Source: JANPCX01 sp966211815
Lineage (GTDB): Bacteria; Pseudomonadota; Gammaproteobacteria; Burkholderiales; Burkholderiaceae_C
Direction of reading: 5' to 3'
DNA: 19,521 nucleotides
Assembly: GCA_966211815.1 (NCBI GenBank)
Contig: CBIHOD010000078.1
Coordinates: forward strand, 1 to 19,521
This document shows positions 7,612-13,946 of the stretch, one piece after another. The position numbers and the translations under genes were made by a program. The notes beneath the pieces were generated by a model. That model was not told where the DNA came from. It ran no database searches and was given only the letters and a program-made list of their open reading frames with translations. Position 1 is the stretch's first letter. Each line of letters starts with the position of its first letter.

Positions 7612-7881
7612 ATGGACGAAGACTTGGACACCCTATCCCACGAGCAGCTCCTCATGGAAGCGAAGAAACTGCGCCAGGCCATCCGTGTGCACAGGGACAC
7701 CAGCGGCCATGCGCTGTGTTGGCATCATCCGGACCTTTGGTCGCTCTTGCCGGATCGCATTTCCCCGGCCATTGAAGTCCCGGCTTGGCCGCAGTTCATT
7801 CGGGGCTGCGTGAGGTATCGGCAGTCGCTGGACGAGCAGCTGCCAATGGCTGGACGGACAGACGGCGAATTCGAGGGATGA
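7612..7881 (+). CDS. Small conserved-looking hypothetical protein (CWHHP motif)
   Basis: The product is 89 residues. Seen: an N-terminal helix (MDEDLDTLSHEQLLMEAKKL), a central CWHHPDLWSLLP motif (residues 36-47), then VPAWPQFIRGC and YRQSLDEQ. I recall short uncharacterised proteins with 'GH.LCWHHP.LW.LLP' and 'W.QF..GC..YRQSLDEQ' from many proteobacterial and cyanobacterial genomes, so the gene is probably real, but I know no function. Soluble, no signal peptide. His/Cys/Trp clustering could bind a metal, which is speculation. It stands alone, 212 bp after the hydrolase and convergent with the desaturase. Confidence 0.65.
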   Translation: MDEDLDTLSHEQLLMEAKKLRQAIRVHRDTSGHALCWHHPDLWSLLPDRISPAIEVPAWPQFIRGCVRYRQSLDEQLPMAGRTDGEFEG

Positions 7882-7989
7882 GTGCCACGCTGGCTTGCGT
7901 CGGCAGCAAAGGGGTTTGTTGGATCGCCGGGGTTTTTACACTGTTCTCCGATGGTTACCGGCCCGTGGAGACCGACGGTCGAGCATCGA

Positions 7990-8001
7990 TCAACGCGTTG
8001 A
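7990..8001. repeat. 12-bp perfect palindrome
   Basis: TCAACGCGTTGA is perfectly self-complementary, in the gap between the hypothetical gene and the desaturase terminator. It could be a protein-binding site, but both flanking genes end here, so it has no obvious promoter to act on. Chance occurrence is possible. Confidence 0.25.
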
Positions 8002-8054
8002 CCAAGGGTCGACCCGGAGCGCGGCCGGAAAAAGGAATGTGGCAAGGCAGGAAC

Positions 8055-8078
8055 GAAAAAACCCGCCAACGGCGGGTT
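8055..8078 (-). terminator. Rho-independent terminator of the desaturase gene
   Basis: On the minus strand an 8-bp stem AACCCGCC/GGCGGGTT with a GTT loop is followed by a run of T (the plus strand reads GAAAAAA at 8054-8060). It lies about 40 bp after the desaturase stop. On the plus side the run is only CTTT, so the terminator mainly serves the minus strand, though the stem may act for both. Confidence 0.85.
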
Positions 8079-8117
8079 CTTTGGCGAGGCATGGAAGCTC
8101 CCGTCGGGATCCTTGCC

Positions 8118-9344
8118 TCAGGCGTGCTGGGCGGAACGCAGTTTCATGGCGAATTCCTGCAAGGCGGCGATGCCGCTGCCTTCGGCCTTCTTGCACCAGG
8201 CTTGCAGGTCGACCACCAACTGGTCGGCGGAGACGTTGGTGCGGGTCCAGAGCTGGCGCAGCTCTTCGCGCATCGCGACCCACTGGGCCAGGCCTGGGTG
8301 CTCGGCCACGGCCAGGGCGATGGGTGCCTGGGCGGCTTGCGGGATCTTGTCGGCGTCGCGGTGCAGCCAGCGTTGCGCGATGCGCAGGTTGGCCAGCTTG
8401 GCGCTGCCGGCGGCGCCTTCGGCCTTCAGGCGGGCCAGCTCGGCGCCGCAGGCTTCGCGCAGGTGGCGGGCGTACTTGGCCATCACTTCGTAGCGGTTGG
8501 CGATGATGGCTTCCAGCGTCTTGTCGTCGGCCACCGGCTTGATCGCGCCGAGCTTGAGCGTGGGCGGCGTCTTCCTGACCTTGGCCATGCCCAGCATCTC
8601 CAGGCCGCGGATGTAGATCCAGCCGATGTCGAATTCGTAGGGCTTGACCGAGAACTTGGCCGAGGTCGGGTAGGTGTGGTGGTTGTTGTGCAGCTCTTCG
8701 CCGCCGATGATGATGCCCCAGGGGATCACGTTGGTCGACGCGTCGGGCGCCTCGAAGTTGCGGTAGCCCCAGAAGTGCCCGATGCCGTTAATGACGCCGG
8801 TGGCGAACACCGGGATCCACAGCATCTGCACCGCCCAGACCGTCAGGCCGATGGCGCCGAACAGGGCCAGGTTGATGATGAGCATCAGGCCCACGCCTTG
8901 CCAGGAATAGCGGGAATACAGGTTGCGTTCGATCCAGTCGTCGGGCGTGCCGTGGCCGAACTTCTTCAGCGTTTCTTTGTTCTTGGCCTCGGCCTTGTAC
9001 AACTCGACGCCGGTCAGCAGCAGCGCGCGCAGGCCGCGGGTCTGCGGGCTGTGGGGGTCTTCCTCGGTCTCGCACTTGGCGTGGTGCTTGCGGTGCACGC
9101 CGACGAATTCCTTGGTCAGCATGCCGGTGGTGAGCCACAGCCAGAAGCGGAAGAAATGGGACGGCGCGGCGCCCAGGTCCAGCGCCCGGTGCGATTGCGC
9201 GCGGTGCAGGAAGATGGTGACCGAGCAGATGGTGATGTGCGTCAAGGTCAGGGTGTACAGGACGATCTGCCACCAGCTGGCGCCGGCCAGGCCGTTGGCG
9301 AACAGGTCGACCAGGCTGTCGGCGATCAGGGAAATACTGTTCAT
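8118..9344 (-). CDS. Membrane fatty-acid (acyl-lipid/acyl-CoA) desaturase
   Basis: The product is 408 residues. Seen: the three histidine boxes of the membrane di-iron desaturases: HRAQSH (residues 47-52), HRKHH (84-88) and HNNHH (219-223). An extra conserved-type His lies in GIGHFWGYRNF (H190). Hydrophobic pairs of helices lie at about 26-46, 62-76 and 152-186. These enzymes introduce a cis double bond, usually delta-9, into acyl chains and adjust membrane fluidity. After about residue 260 there is a 150-residue helical, charged C-terminal extension (KYARHLREACGAELARLKAE...) that is not part of the catalytic core; some betaproteobacterial desaturases carry one. It is a single-gene unit with its own terminator. 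The start overlaps a 5-codon upstream frame (see findings). Confidence 0.93.
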   Translation of the reverse strand: MNSISLIADSLVDLFANGLAGASWWQIVLYTLTLTHITICSVTIFLHRAQSHRALDLGAAPSHFFRFWLWLTTGMLTKEFVGVHRKHHAKCETEEDPHSPQTRGLRALLLTGVELYKAEAKNKETLKKFGHGTPDDWIERNLYSRYSWQGVGLMLIINLALFGAIGLTVWAVQMLWIPVFATGVINGIGHFWGYRNFEAPDASTNVIPWGIIIGGEELHNNHHTYPTSAKFSVKPYEFDIGWIYIRGLEMLGMAKVRKTPPTLKLGAIKPVADDKTLEAIIANRYEVMAKYARHLREACGAELARLKAEGAAGSAKLANLRIAQRWLHRDADKIPQAAQAPIALAVAEHPGLAQWVAMREELRQLWTRTNVSADQLVVDLQAWCKKAEGSGIAALQEFAMKLRSAQHA

Positions 9345-9358
9345 TCAGGTTCTTTCAT
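9341..9358 (-). other. 5-codon upstream mini-ORF overlapping the desaturase start
   Basis: On the minus strand ATG-AAA-GAA-CCT-GAA-TGA begins at 9358, and its stop overlaps the desaturase ATG in an ATGA. The best ribosome site nearby (GAGAGG) lies 4 bases before this mini-ORF rather than before the desaturase start, whose own upstream sequence AAAGAA is poor. This suggests translation by coupling from a leader; it is also possible that the site simply serves both. Confidence 0.35.
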
Positions 9359-9359
9359 G

Positions 9360-9376
9360 CCGCCTCTCAATGGCGG
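9360..9376 (-). promoter_or_regulatory. Small hairpin over the leader ribosome site
   Basis: CCGCC and GGCGG form a 5-bp stem with a 7-base loop. On the minus-strand RNA the loop and 3' arm contain the GAGAGG ribosome site, so the hairpin could hide it. Short; low confidence as a regulatory element. Confidence 0.3.
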
Positions 9377-9382
9377 TAAGCG

Positions 9383-9388
9383 ATTGTA
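9383..9388 (-). promoter_or_regulatory. Candidate -10 box of the desaturase gene
   Basis: TACAAT on the minus strand, in the context CCTACAATCG, lies about 40 bp before the desaturase ATG. The nearest TTGAC-type -35 (TTGACC, 9411-9416) is 22 bp away, too far for a standard sigma-70 promoter, so only the -10 is proposed. Confidence 0.4.
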
Positions 9389-9490
9389 GGCCGGCCTCCC
9401 TAGGAGAGGGGGTCAATTCACGGGGTAAATCACCGGCTATTCCGCGTTATCCGAGGTTCTTTTGCCCCAGATCAAGCAGATCCCGGCCGG

Positions 9491-10750
9491 TCAGCAACGT
9501 TCCCAGACCGCGGCGAAAAAAGCATCGGTGCCGTGGCGGTGCGGCCAAAGGCGCAGGAAGTCGCCACGGACCAGCGCCTGGGGCTGCTCGACATGGGCCT
9601 TTCCGAGGACCTCGGCGGCCGGCAGGGTCTTGAAATTCTTGCCCTGGGCCTGGCTGAAGGCATCGGCGATGTGCTCGTTCTCGGCCTCCAGCAGGCTGCA
9701 GGTGGCGTAGACCAGCCGGCCACCGGGCTTGAGCAGCCGGGCGGCACTGGCCAGGATGGCCTCTTGCTTGGCCTGCAGCTCGGCCACCGAGGTGGGCGAC
9801 TGGCGCCATTTCAGGTCGGGGTTGCGGCGCAGCGTGCCCAGGCCGGAGCACGGCGCGTCGACCAGCACCCGGTCCATCTTGCCGGCCAGGCGCTTGATTC
9901 GCTCGTCGCGCTCGTGGGCGAGCTGCACCGGGTAGACGTTGGACAGCCCGCTGCGCGCCAGGCGCGGCTTGAGCGCGGCCAGGCGGTGGCCCGAGGTGTC
10001 GAAGGCGTAGAGCCGGCCGGTGTTGCGCATGGCCGCGCCCAGCGCCAGGGTCTTGCCGCCGGCGCCGGCGCAGAAGTCGGCCACCATTTCACCGCGCTTG
10101 GCGTCGACGCACAGCGCCAACAGCTGGCTGCCCTCGTCCTGCACCTCGACATCGCCACGCTTGAAGACGTCCAGCGACTGCAACGCCGCCTTGCCGTCCA
10201 GGCGCAAGCCCCACGGCGAATGGGGGGTCGGCCGCACCTGCAAGCCTTCGGCCGCCAGGGCTTGCTGGGCCTCTTCGCGGCGGGCCTTGAAGGTGTTGAC
10301 GCGCAGGTCCAGCGGCGCAGGCTCGTTCAGAGCATTGACCACCGCCCAGAAATCGGCGCCGAGCGAGGCCTTGAGGGAATCGGCCAGCCAGTCCGGCAGG
10401 TTGTGGCGCAGCTTCTCGGGCAGGGTGCTGGGGTGCACCGCGAGCATCCTGGGCAGCCATTCCTGCTCGAAATCCGTCAGCGCGGCGCGCAGGAAAGCGG
10501 CGTTGCCCTGCCAGCCCAGCAGGGCCAGGCGCCGCACCATTTCGCCCTTGCCCGACTGGGCCTGGCTTTCGAACAGCAGGCGCTTGCGCAACACGTTGTA
10601 AGTGGTCTCCGCCAGCGTGTGGCGCTCCCGGGGTCCCAGGCCGCGCTGCTGGCGGAAAAAGCGCGACACGACGGCATCGGCGGGCGAGTCGAACTGCATC
10701 ACCTGGTGCAGCAGTTCGGTGGCGAGTTCTACGAGGGCGTTGGGGTGCAT
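9491..10750 (-). CDS. RsmB/NOP-family RNA (cytosine-5) methyltransferase
   Basis: The product is 419 residues, close to the ~430 of E. coli RsmB. Seen: a NusB-like helical N-terminus (about residues 1-100) and a SAM-binding loop DFCAGAGGKTLAL (225-237). These are followed by DTSGHRL (motif II), DAPCSGLGTLRRNPDLKWR (298-316, motif IV with C301) and YATCSLLEAENE (348-359, motif VI with C351). In this family the motif VI Cys attacks C6 of the target cytosine and the motif IV Cys helps release. The substrate is probably rRNA, but an RsmB sensu stricto may exist elsewhere, so I give no symbol. The start MHPNALVELA fits family N-termini although no strong ribosome site is visible. It lies 168 bp after purN. 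Confidence 0.92.
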   Translation of the reverse strand: MHPNALVELATELLHQVMQFDSPADAVVSRFFRQQRGLGPRERHTLAETTYNVLRKRLLFESQAQSGKGEMVRRLALLGWQGNAAFLRAALTDFEQEWLPRMLAVHPSTLPEKLRHNLPDWLADSLKASLGADFWAVVNALNEPAPLDLRVNTFKARREEAQQALAAEGLQVRPTPHSPWGLRLDGKAALQSLDVFKRGDVEVQDEGSQLLALCVDAKRGEMVADFCAGAGGKTLALGAAMRNTGRLYAFDTSGHRLAALKPRLARSGLSNVYPVQLAHERDERIKRLAGKMDRVLVDAPCSGLGTLRRNPDLKWRQSPTSVAELQAKQEAILASAARLLKPGGRLVYATCSLLEAENEHIADAFSQAQGKNFKTLPAAEVLGKAHVEQPQALVRGDFLRLWPHRHGTDAFFAAVWERC

Positions 10751-10827
10751 GAAGCTTGGATGTCCGGGTCGTTGCGCGCCCGAAAGCCTGGGCGCCGCGC
10801 CGTTGGGGCGCAGGCGTTCGGGGAGTT

Positions 10828-10840
10828 GGGGATTATCCCC
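10828..10840 (-). promoter_or_regulatory. Candidate -10 region of the methyltransferase gene, in a palindrome
   Basis: GGGGAT-T-ATCCCC is a 13-bp inverted repeat that contains GATAAT on the minus strand (10832-10837), about 80 bp before the start at 10750. 'GGGATAATCCCC' is a frequent -10 context in high-GC betaproteobacteria (from memory). No good -35 is seen. Confidence 0.4.
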
Positions 10841-10918
10841 GCGCGCCCTCCCCGAAACCGGATCGACCCGGGCCCGCAGGGCTGGCGAGCCCGCGGCGCC
10901 CCCGGCAGCACAGCCGGA

Positions 10919-11563
10919 CTAGGCGCCCGGCACTCCGAAAAGCTGCGGTTCGCCGTCCAGCTGCGATACGAGGCCGTCGCCGTCGACCGCCACCCTGCCC
11001 TCGGCCAGCCAGCGCACCGCGCGGGGGTACATCAGGTGCTCCTGCGCGAGCACGCGCGCCGCCAGGCGCGATTCGTCGTCGCCCGGCAGCACGGGCACCA
11101 CCGCCTGGGCCAGGATGGGGCCGTGGTCGAGTTCCGGCGTGACCAGGTGCACCGTGGCGCCCGCCAGTTTGCAGCCTTCCTTCAGGGCGCGACGGTGGGT
11201 GTGCAGGCCGGTGAAGGCGGGCAGCAGCGAGGGGTGGATGTTCAGGAGGCGTCCGGCGAAGGGGGTGATGAAGACCGGCGTCAGGATGCGCATGAAGCCG
11301 GCGAGCACGACGACGTCGGGCGAGAACGCCTGGACGGCACGCGCCAGCTCGGCGTCGAAGCTTTCTCGGTCGGGGTAGTCCCGGTGGTTGACGACCGCGG
11401 TGGCGATGCCCTGGGCCTGCGCGAAGGCCAGCCCAGCGGCGTCGGGCCGGTTGCTCACGACCGCGGCGACGCGCGCCGCCCAGCCTTCGCGGGCGCAGGC
11501 GTGGACGATGGCCTCCATGTTGGAGCCCCGGCCGGAGATCAGGATGACGATGTTCTTCTTCAT
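10919..11563 (-). CDS. purN: Phosphoribosylglycinamide formyltransferase
   Basis: The product is 214 residues, the usual PurN length. It transfers the formyl group of 10-formyl-THF to GAR in purine synthesis (cytosolic). Seen: the GAR phosphate-binding loop GRGSN (residues 11-15), VLAGFMRILTP (86-96), the catalytic region LLNIHPSLLPAFTGLHTH (106-123; N108 and H110 correspond to E. coli N106 and H108), and the catalytic Asp D146 in ELDHGPI (E. coli D144). All key residues are present. The ATG at 11563 gives the canonical MKKNIVILISGRGSN start. Transcription is divergent from trpS, with the inverted-repeat element in between. Confidence 0.96.
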   Translation of the reverse strand: MKKNIVILISGRGSNMEAIVHACAREGWAARVAAVVSNRPDAAGLAFAQAQGIATAVVNHRDYPDRESFDAELARAVQAFSPDVVVLAGFMRILTPVFITPFAGRLLNIHPSLLPAFTGLHTHRRALKEGCKLAGATVHLVTPELDHGPILAQAVVPVLPGDDESRLAARVLAQEHLMYPRAVRWLAEGRVAVDGDGLVSQLDGEPQLFGVPGA

Positions 11564-11601
11564 GCGGGCGACCCGTTTTCGAGCCGCGCAGTTTAGGGGC
11601 T

Positions 11602-11619
11602 GTCAACACTAAAAGGAAA
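11602..11619 (+). repeat. Left terminal inverted repeat
   Basis: 18 bp, a perfect inverted match to 11838-11855. Read outward on the minus strand it presents TTGACA (11601-11606), a consensus sigma-70 -35 hexamer, pointing toward purN. Confidence 0.75.
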
Positions 11620-11626
11620 CCCACGC

Positions 11627-11722
11627 CGGAGTCTTCCGGCCCCAGGGCTAGGCGCGAGCGAGGCCGCGGGCCTTTGGCCCACAACGAGCACGCAACGACG
11701 CCCTGGGGCCGGACAGACTCCG
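11627..11722. repeat. Internal inverted repeat A
   Basis: The 22-base arm at 11627-11648 (CGGAGTCT...CCAGGGC) pairs with the 23-base arm at 11700-11722, with a single one-base gap. The 51-base loop contains a smaller stem GGGCC-TTT-GGCCC (11668-11680). Confidence 0.7.
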
Positions 11723-11738
11723 ACCCTCCGGGTGATCT

Positions 11739-11825
11739 CCCCAAAAGCCCGCCCTGCGCGCGGCAAATGCTCGCTGCGGCACGGGCCACAGCTGTGCTTT
11801 GCGCATCGATGGCGGGCTTTTGGGA
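11739..11825. repeat. Internal inverted repeat B
   Basis: CCCCAAAAGCCCGCC (11739-11753) pairs with 11811-11825 at 14 of 15 positions. Between them lies a 10-bp palindrome CACAGCTGTG (11787-11796). Together with repeat A this gives two hairpins side by side inside the outer terminal repeats. Confidence 0.7.
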
Positions 11826-11837
11826 AGTCACGCGGAC

Positions 11838-11855
11838 TTTCCTTTTAGTGTTGAC
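11838..11855 (-). repeat. Right terminal inverted repeat
   Basis: 18 bp, the perfect inverted partner of 11602-11619. Its outer end with the next base reads TTGACG (11851-11856) on the plus strand, pointing toward trpS. Confidence 0.75.
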
Positions 11856-11885
11856 GGACCCCAGCGGCGCCGCCGGGGCGCCCCC

Positions 11886-11891
11886 TACAAT
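11886..11891 (+). promoter_or_regulatory. Candidate -10 box of trpS
   Basis: TACAAT in the context CCTACAATTTGACG lies 38 bp before the trpS ATG. The TTGACG at the end of the repeat element is 29 bp upstream, too far for normal spacing, so the -35 is undefined. Confidence 0.45.
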
Positions 11892-11928
11892 TTGACGCCC
11901 CAAGAACCGCAGAAGCAGCCAGCGCACC

Positions 11929-13242
11929 ATGACCCAACGCGTCCTCACCGGCATCACCACCACCGGCACGCCCCACCTGGGCAACTATGTCGGCGCGATC
12001 CGCCCGGCCATCAAGGCCAGCCAGGAGGCCGGGGTCGAGAGCTTCTTCTTCCTGGCCGACTTCCACGCGTTGATCAAGTGCGACGACCCCGAGCGCATCG
12101 CGCGTTCCAGCCGCGAGATCGCCGCCACCTGGCTGGCCTGCGGCCTGGACACCTCCCGCGTCACCTTCTACCGCCAGAGCGACATCCCCGAGACCCCCGA
12201 GCTGACCTGGCTCCTGACCTGCGTGACGGGCAAAGGCCAGATGAACCGCGCCCACGCTTACAAGGCTGCCGTCGACGCCAACACCGCCGCGGGGGAAGAC
12301 CCCGACGCCAACGTCAGCATGGGCCTGTACAGCTACCCCATCCTGATGGCCGCCGACATCCTCCTGTTCAGCGCCCACCGCGTGCCGGTGGGTCGCGACC
12401 AGGTACAGCACATCGAGATGGCGCGCGACGTGGCGCAGCGCTTCAACCACTTGTTCGGCCGCGGCGGGGAATTGCTGGTGCTGCCGCAGGCCGAGGTGGA
12501 GGACGAGGTCGCCACGCTGCCCGGGCTGGACGGGCGCAAGATGTCCAAGAGCTACGACAACACCATCCCGCTGTTCGAAGGCGGCGCCGAGGGCCTGAAG
12601 AACGCGGTGGCGCGCATCGAGACCGATTCCCGCCTGCCGGGCGAACCCAAGGACGCCGACAACTCCCACCTGGTCAAGGTCTACGACGCTTTCGCCACCC
12701 CGGCCCAGCGCGCCGCCTTCCGCACCGCCCTGCGCGAAGGCCTGGGCTGGGGCGACGCCAAGCGGCAGCTGGTCGAGCTGATCGAGGCCGAGGTCGGCCC
12801 CAAGCGCCAGGCCTACGCCGACCTCATGGCCGCCCCCTCGCGGATCGAGGAGCAACTGCGGGCCGGCGCCGGAAAAGCACGCGAGGTGGCGGGCCCGTTG
12901 ATGCAGTCGTTGCGGCGCGCCGTGGGGCTGCGCAAGGTGGACGACGGCGCCGCCGCCGGCCCGTCCCCGGGCGTGGCCGCTCCGGTCCAGGCCGCGCCGC
13001 CGAGCATCAAGCAGTACCGGGAAACCGACGGCCTTTTTTATTTCAAGCTCAAAGCGGCCGACGGCACGCTGCTGCTGCAGAGCCATGGCTTCGCCGAAGG
13101 CCGCGAGGCGGGCGGCTGGGTCAAGCGGCTCAAGACCGAAGGCGCCGCGGCCCTGGCCGGTGGCGCGCCGGTGACGCTTTCGGTCGACCGCGCCGTGCTC
13201 GACGCCGCGCTGGCGGCGCTGGTGGCCGCCGGGCAGGCCTGA
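11929..13242 (+). CDS. trpS: Tryptophanyl-tRNA synthetase with C-terminal extension
   Basis: The product is 437 residues; the usual bacterial enzyme is about 330-350. It charges tRNA-Trp in the cytosol. Seen: the HIGH-type motif in TGTPHLGNY (residues 12-20), GKGQMNRAHAYK (101-112), and KMSKSYDN (204-211), the class I KMSKS loop. The core ends near residue 335. An Ala/Pro/Gly-rich linker (about 338-358) leads to an added domain: IKQYRETDGLFYFKLKAADG (360-379), LLLQSHGF and a helix with REAGGWVKRLK. The extension looks like a small beta-alpha unit similar in pattern to the DUF1508/YegP type ('FYF.L.A.DG..LL.S..F'), and I recall such tails in Burkholderiales TrpS. Its role is unknown. Confidence 0.96.
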   Translation: MTQRVLTGITTTGTPHLGNYVGAIRPAIKASQEAGVESFFFLADFHALIKCDDPERIARSSREIAATWLACGLDTSRVTFYRQSDIPETPELTWLLTCVTGKGQMNRAHAYKAAVDANTAAGEDPDANVSMGLYSYPILMAADILLFSAHRVPVGRDQVQHIEMARDVAQRFNHLFGRGGELLVLPQAEVEDEVATLPGLDGRKMSKSYDNTIPLFEGGAEGLKNAVARIETDSRLPGEPKDADNSHLVKVYDAFATPAQRAAFRTALREGLGWGDAKRQLVELIEAEVGPKRQAYADLMAAPSRIEEQLRAGAGKAREVAGPLMQSLRRAVGLRKVDDGAAAGPSPGVAAPVQAAPPSIKQYRETDGLFYFKLKAADGTLLLQSHGFAEGREAGGWVKRLKTEGAAALAGGAPVTLSVDRAVLDAALAALVAAGQA

Positions 13243-13246
13243 CGAC

Positions 13247-13705
13247 GTGGCCGGCATCCACATCACCGACATCGAATCGGCCATCAACTGGTGGCGCGAG
13301 AAAGCGCCCTCGCCCGACGGCGTCACCGCCTGCCCCGAAGTGCGCGCGCTCGCCACCGTCTACGGCTTGATGGTGTATTACCACGAGGCCGAATGCGATG
13401 AACACACCATGCCTGCCAAGGCGCGCGACGCCTGGCTCGCCTGGTACGCGAGCACGCCCGACGCGCCCTGCATCGCGATCTGCTCCACCAGCCAGGGCGA
13501 CGCCCACTGCAAAGGTTGCGGCCGCACCTTCGACGAAGTCCAGAATTGGACGGTGATGACGCCCGCCGAGAAGCGCGTGACCTGGCGGCGCATCACGCTG
13601 GAAGCCACCGCCTGGCGCTTCAACAAATACGCGGAGCGGGCCCGTGAAAGCACCGGCGCGGACCATCCGCCGGCCGAAGTGTTCGAGAAGAAACCCGCTG
13701 CCTGA
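13247..13705 (+). CDS. DUF3717-DUF1289 fusion-type protein
   Basis: The product is 152 residues from the GTG at 13247, 4 bp after the trpS stop, so probably in the same transcript. Seen: an N-terminal region GIHITDIESAINWWREK (residues 3-19) of DUF3717 type, and a DUF1289-type Cys module CIAICSTSQGDAHCKGCGRTF (C75, C79, C88, C91) followed by EVQNW, EKRVTWRRI. The four cysteines could bind zinc or an Fe-S cluster. DUF1289 proteins are small and uncharacterised. Soluble, no signal peptide. No ATG start precedes the conserved region, which supports the GTG. Confidence 0.8.
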   Translation: MAGIHITDIESAINWWREKAPSPDGVTACPEVRALATVYGLMVYYHEAECDEHTMPAKARDAWLAWYASTPDAPCIAICSTSQGDAHCKGCGRTFDEVQNWTVMTPAEKRVTWRRITLEATAWRFNKYAERARESTGADHPPAEVFEKKPAA

Positions 13706-13744
13706 AACAGCCGAAGGCGCGGCATTTCCACTGAAGCGGCAAGG

Positions 13745-13863
13745 GCCCTTCGACAAGCTCAGGGCGAACGGCGATGTGGACTCCTCCCGTTCGGGTTGAG
13801 CCCTTCGACAGGCGAACGGCGATATGGACTTTTTCCCGTTCGGGCTGAGCCTGTCGAAGCCCT
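13745..13863. repeat. REP-type repeat cluster between convergent genes
   Basis: Three related units. The first is CCTTCGACAAGCTCAGGG plus CGAACGG (13745-13771). The second begins CCCGTTCGGGTTGAGCCC and runs into a shortened forward copy TTCGACAGGCGAACGG (13786-13819). The third is an inverted CCCGTTCGGGCTGAGCCTG plus TCGAAGCCC (13835-13863). The GCGAACGGCGAT.TGGAC joint follows both forward copies. This is a well-known class of dispersed intergenic repeat in Proteobacteria, able to form hairpins and placed here between two converging stops. The second forward copy lacks the AAGCTCAGG part, as if deleted. Confidence 0.75.
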
Positions 13864-13946
13864 GCCGGCGAACCTCCTTGCTTCGACTTACCGAAGCGAC
13901 AAGAACCCTTCATGTGCATCGCAGATGCCATTGGAGCAATGGCGCT

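Larger units (their letters stand above)
11602..11855. mobile_element. 254-bp element with 18-bp terminal inverted repeats (MITE/IS remnant?)
   Basis: GTCAACACTAAAAGGAAA at 11602-11619 is repeated perfectly inverted at 11838-11855. Inside are further inverted repeats (listed separately) and no credible coding frame. The size, terminal repeats and lack of genes are those of a MITE or internally deleted insertion sequence. The ends (TGTCAAC.. on the left) recall IS21-type termini, but that is memory, not a match I could test. No clear target duplication is seen: the left flank is AGGGGCT, the right flank GGACCCC. It occupies most of the 365-bp gap between the purN and trpS starts. Confidence 0.6.

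Noticed and set aside
7785..9389. 534-codon plus-strand frame opposite the desaturase
   Set aside because: Gly/Val/Gln-rich antisense shadow; the minus strand holds all three His boxes.
9383..9416. TTGACC/TACAAT as a full sigma-70 promoter for the desaturase
   Set aside because: The spacer is 22 bp, beyond the normal 16-18; kept only the -10.
9533..11596. 687-codon plus-strand frame opposite the methyltransferase and purN
   Set aside because: Antisense shadow spanning two recognised genes and their gap.
11851..11891. TTGACG/TACAAT as a full sigma-70 promoter for trpS
   Set aside because: The spacer is 29 bp; kept only the -10 as a candidate.
11845..13356. 503-codon minus-strand frame opposite trpS
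   Set aside because: Antisense shadow; the plus strand has the class I synthetase motifs.
13620..13931. Minus-strand frame encoding 'LRQAQPERE' and 'RPELVEG' peptides
   Set aside because: These are the known false translations of the CTTCGACAAGCTCAGG-type repeat, not a protein.
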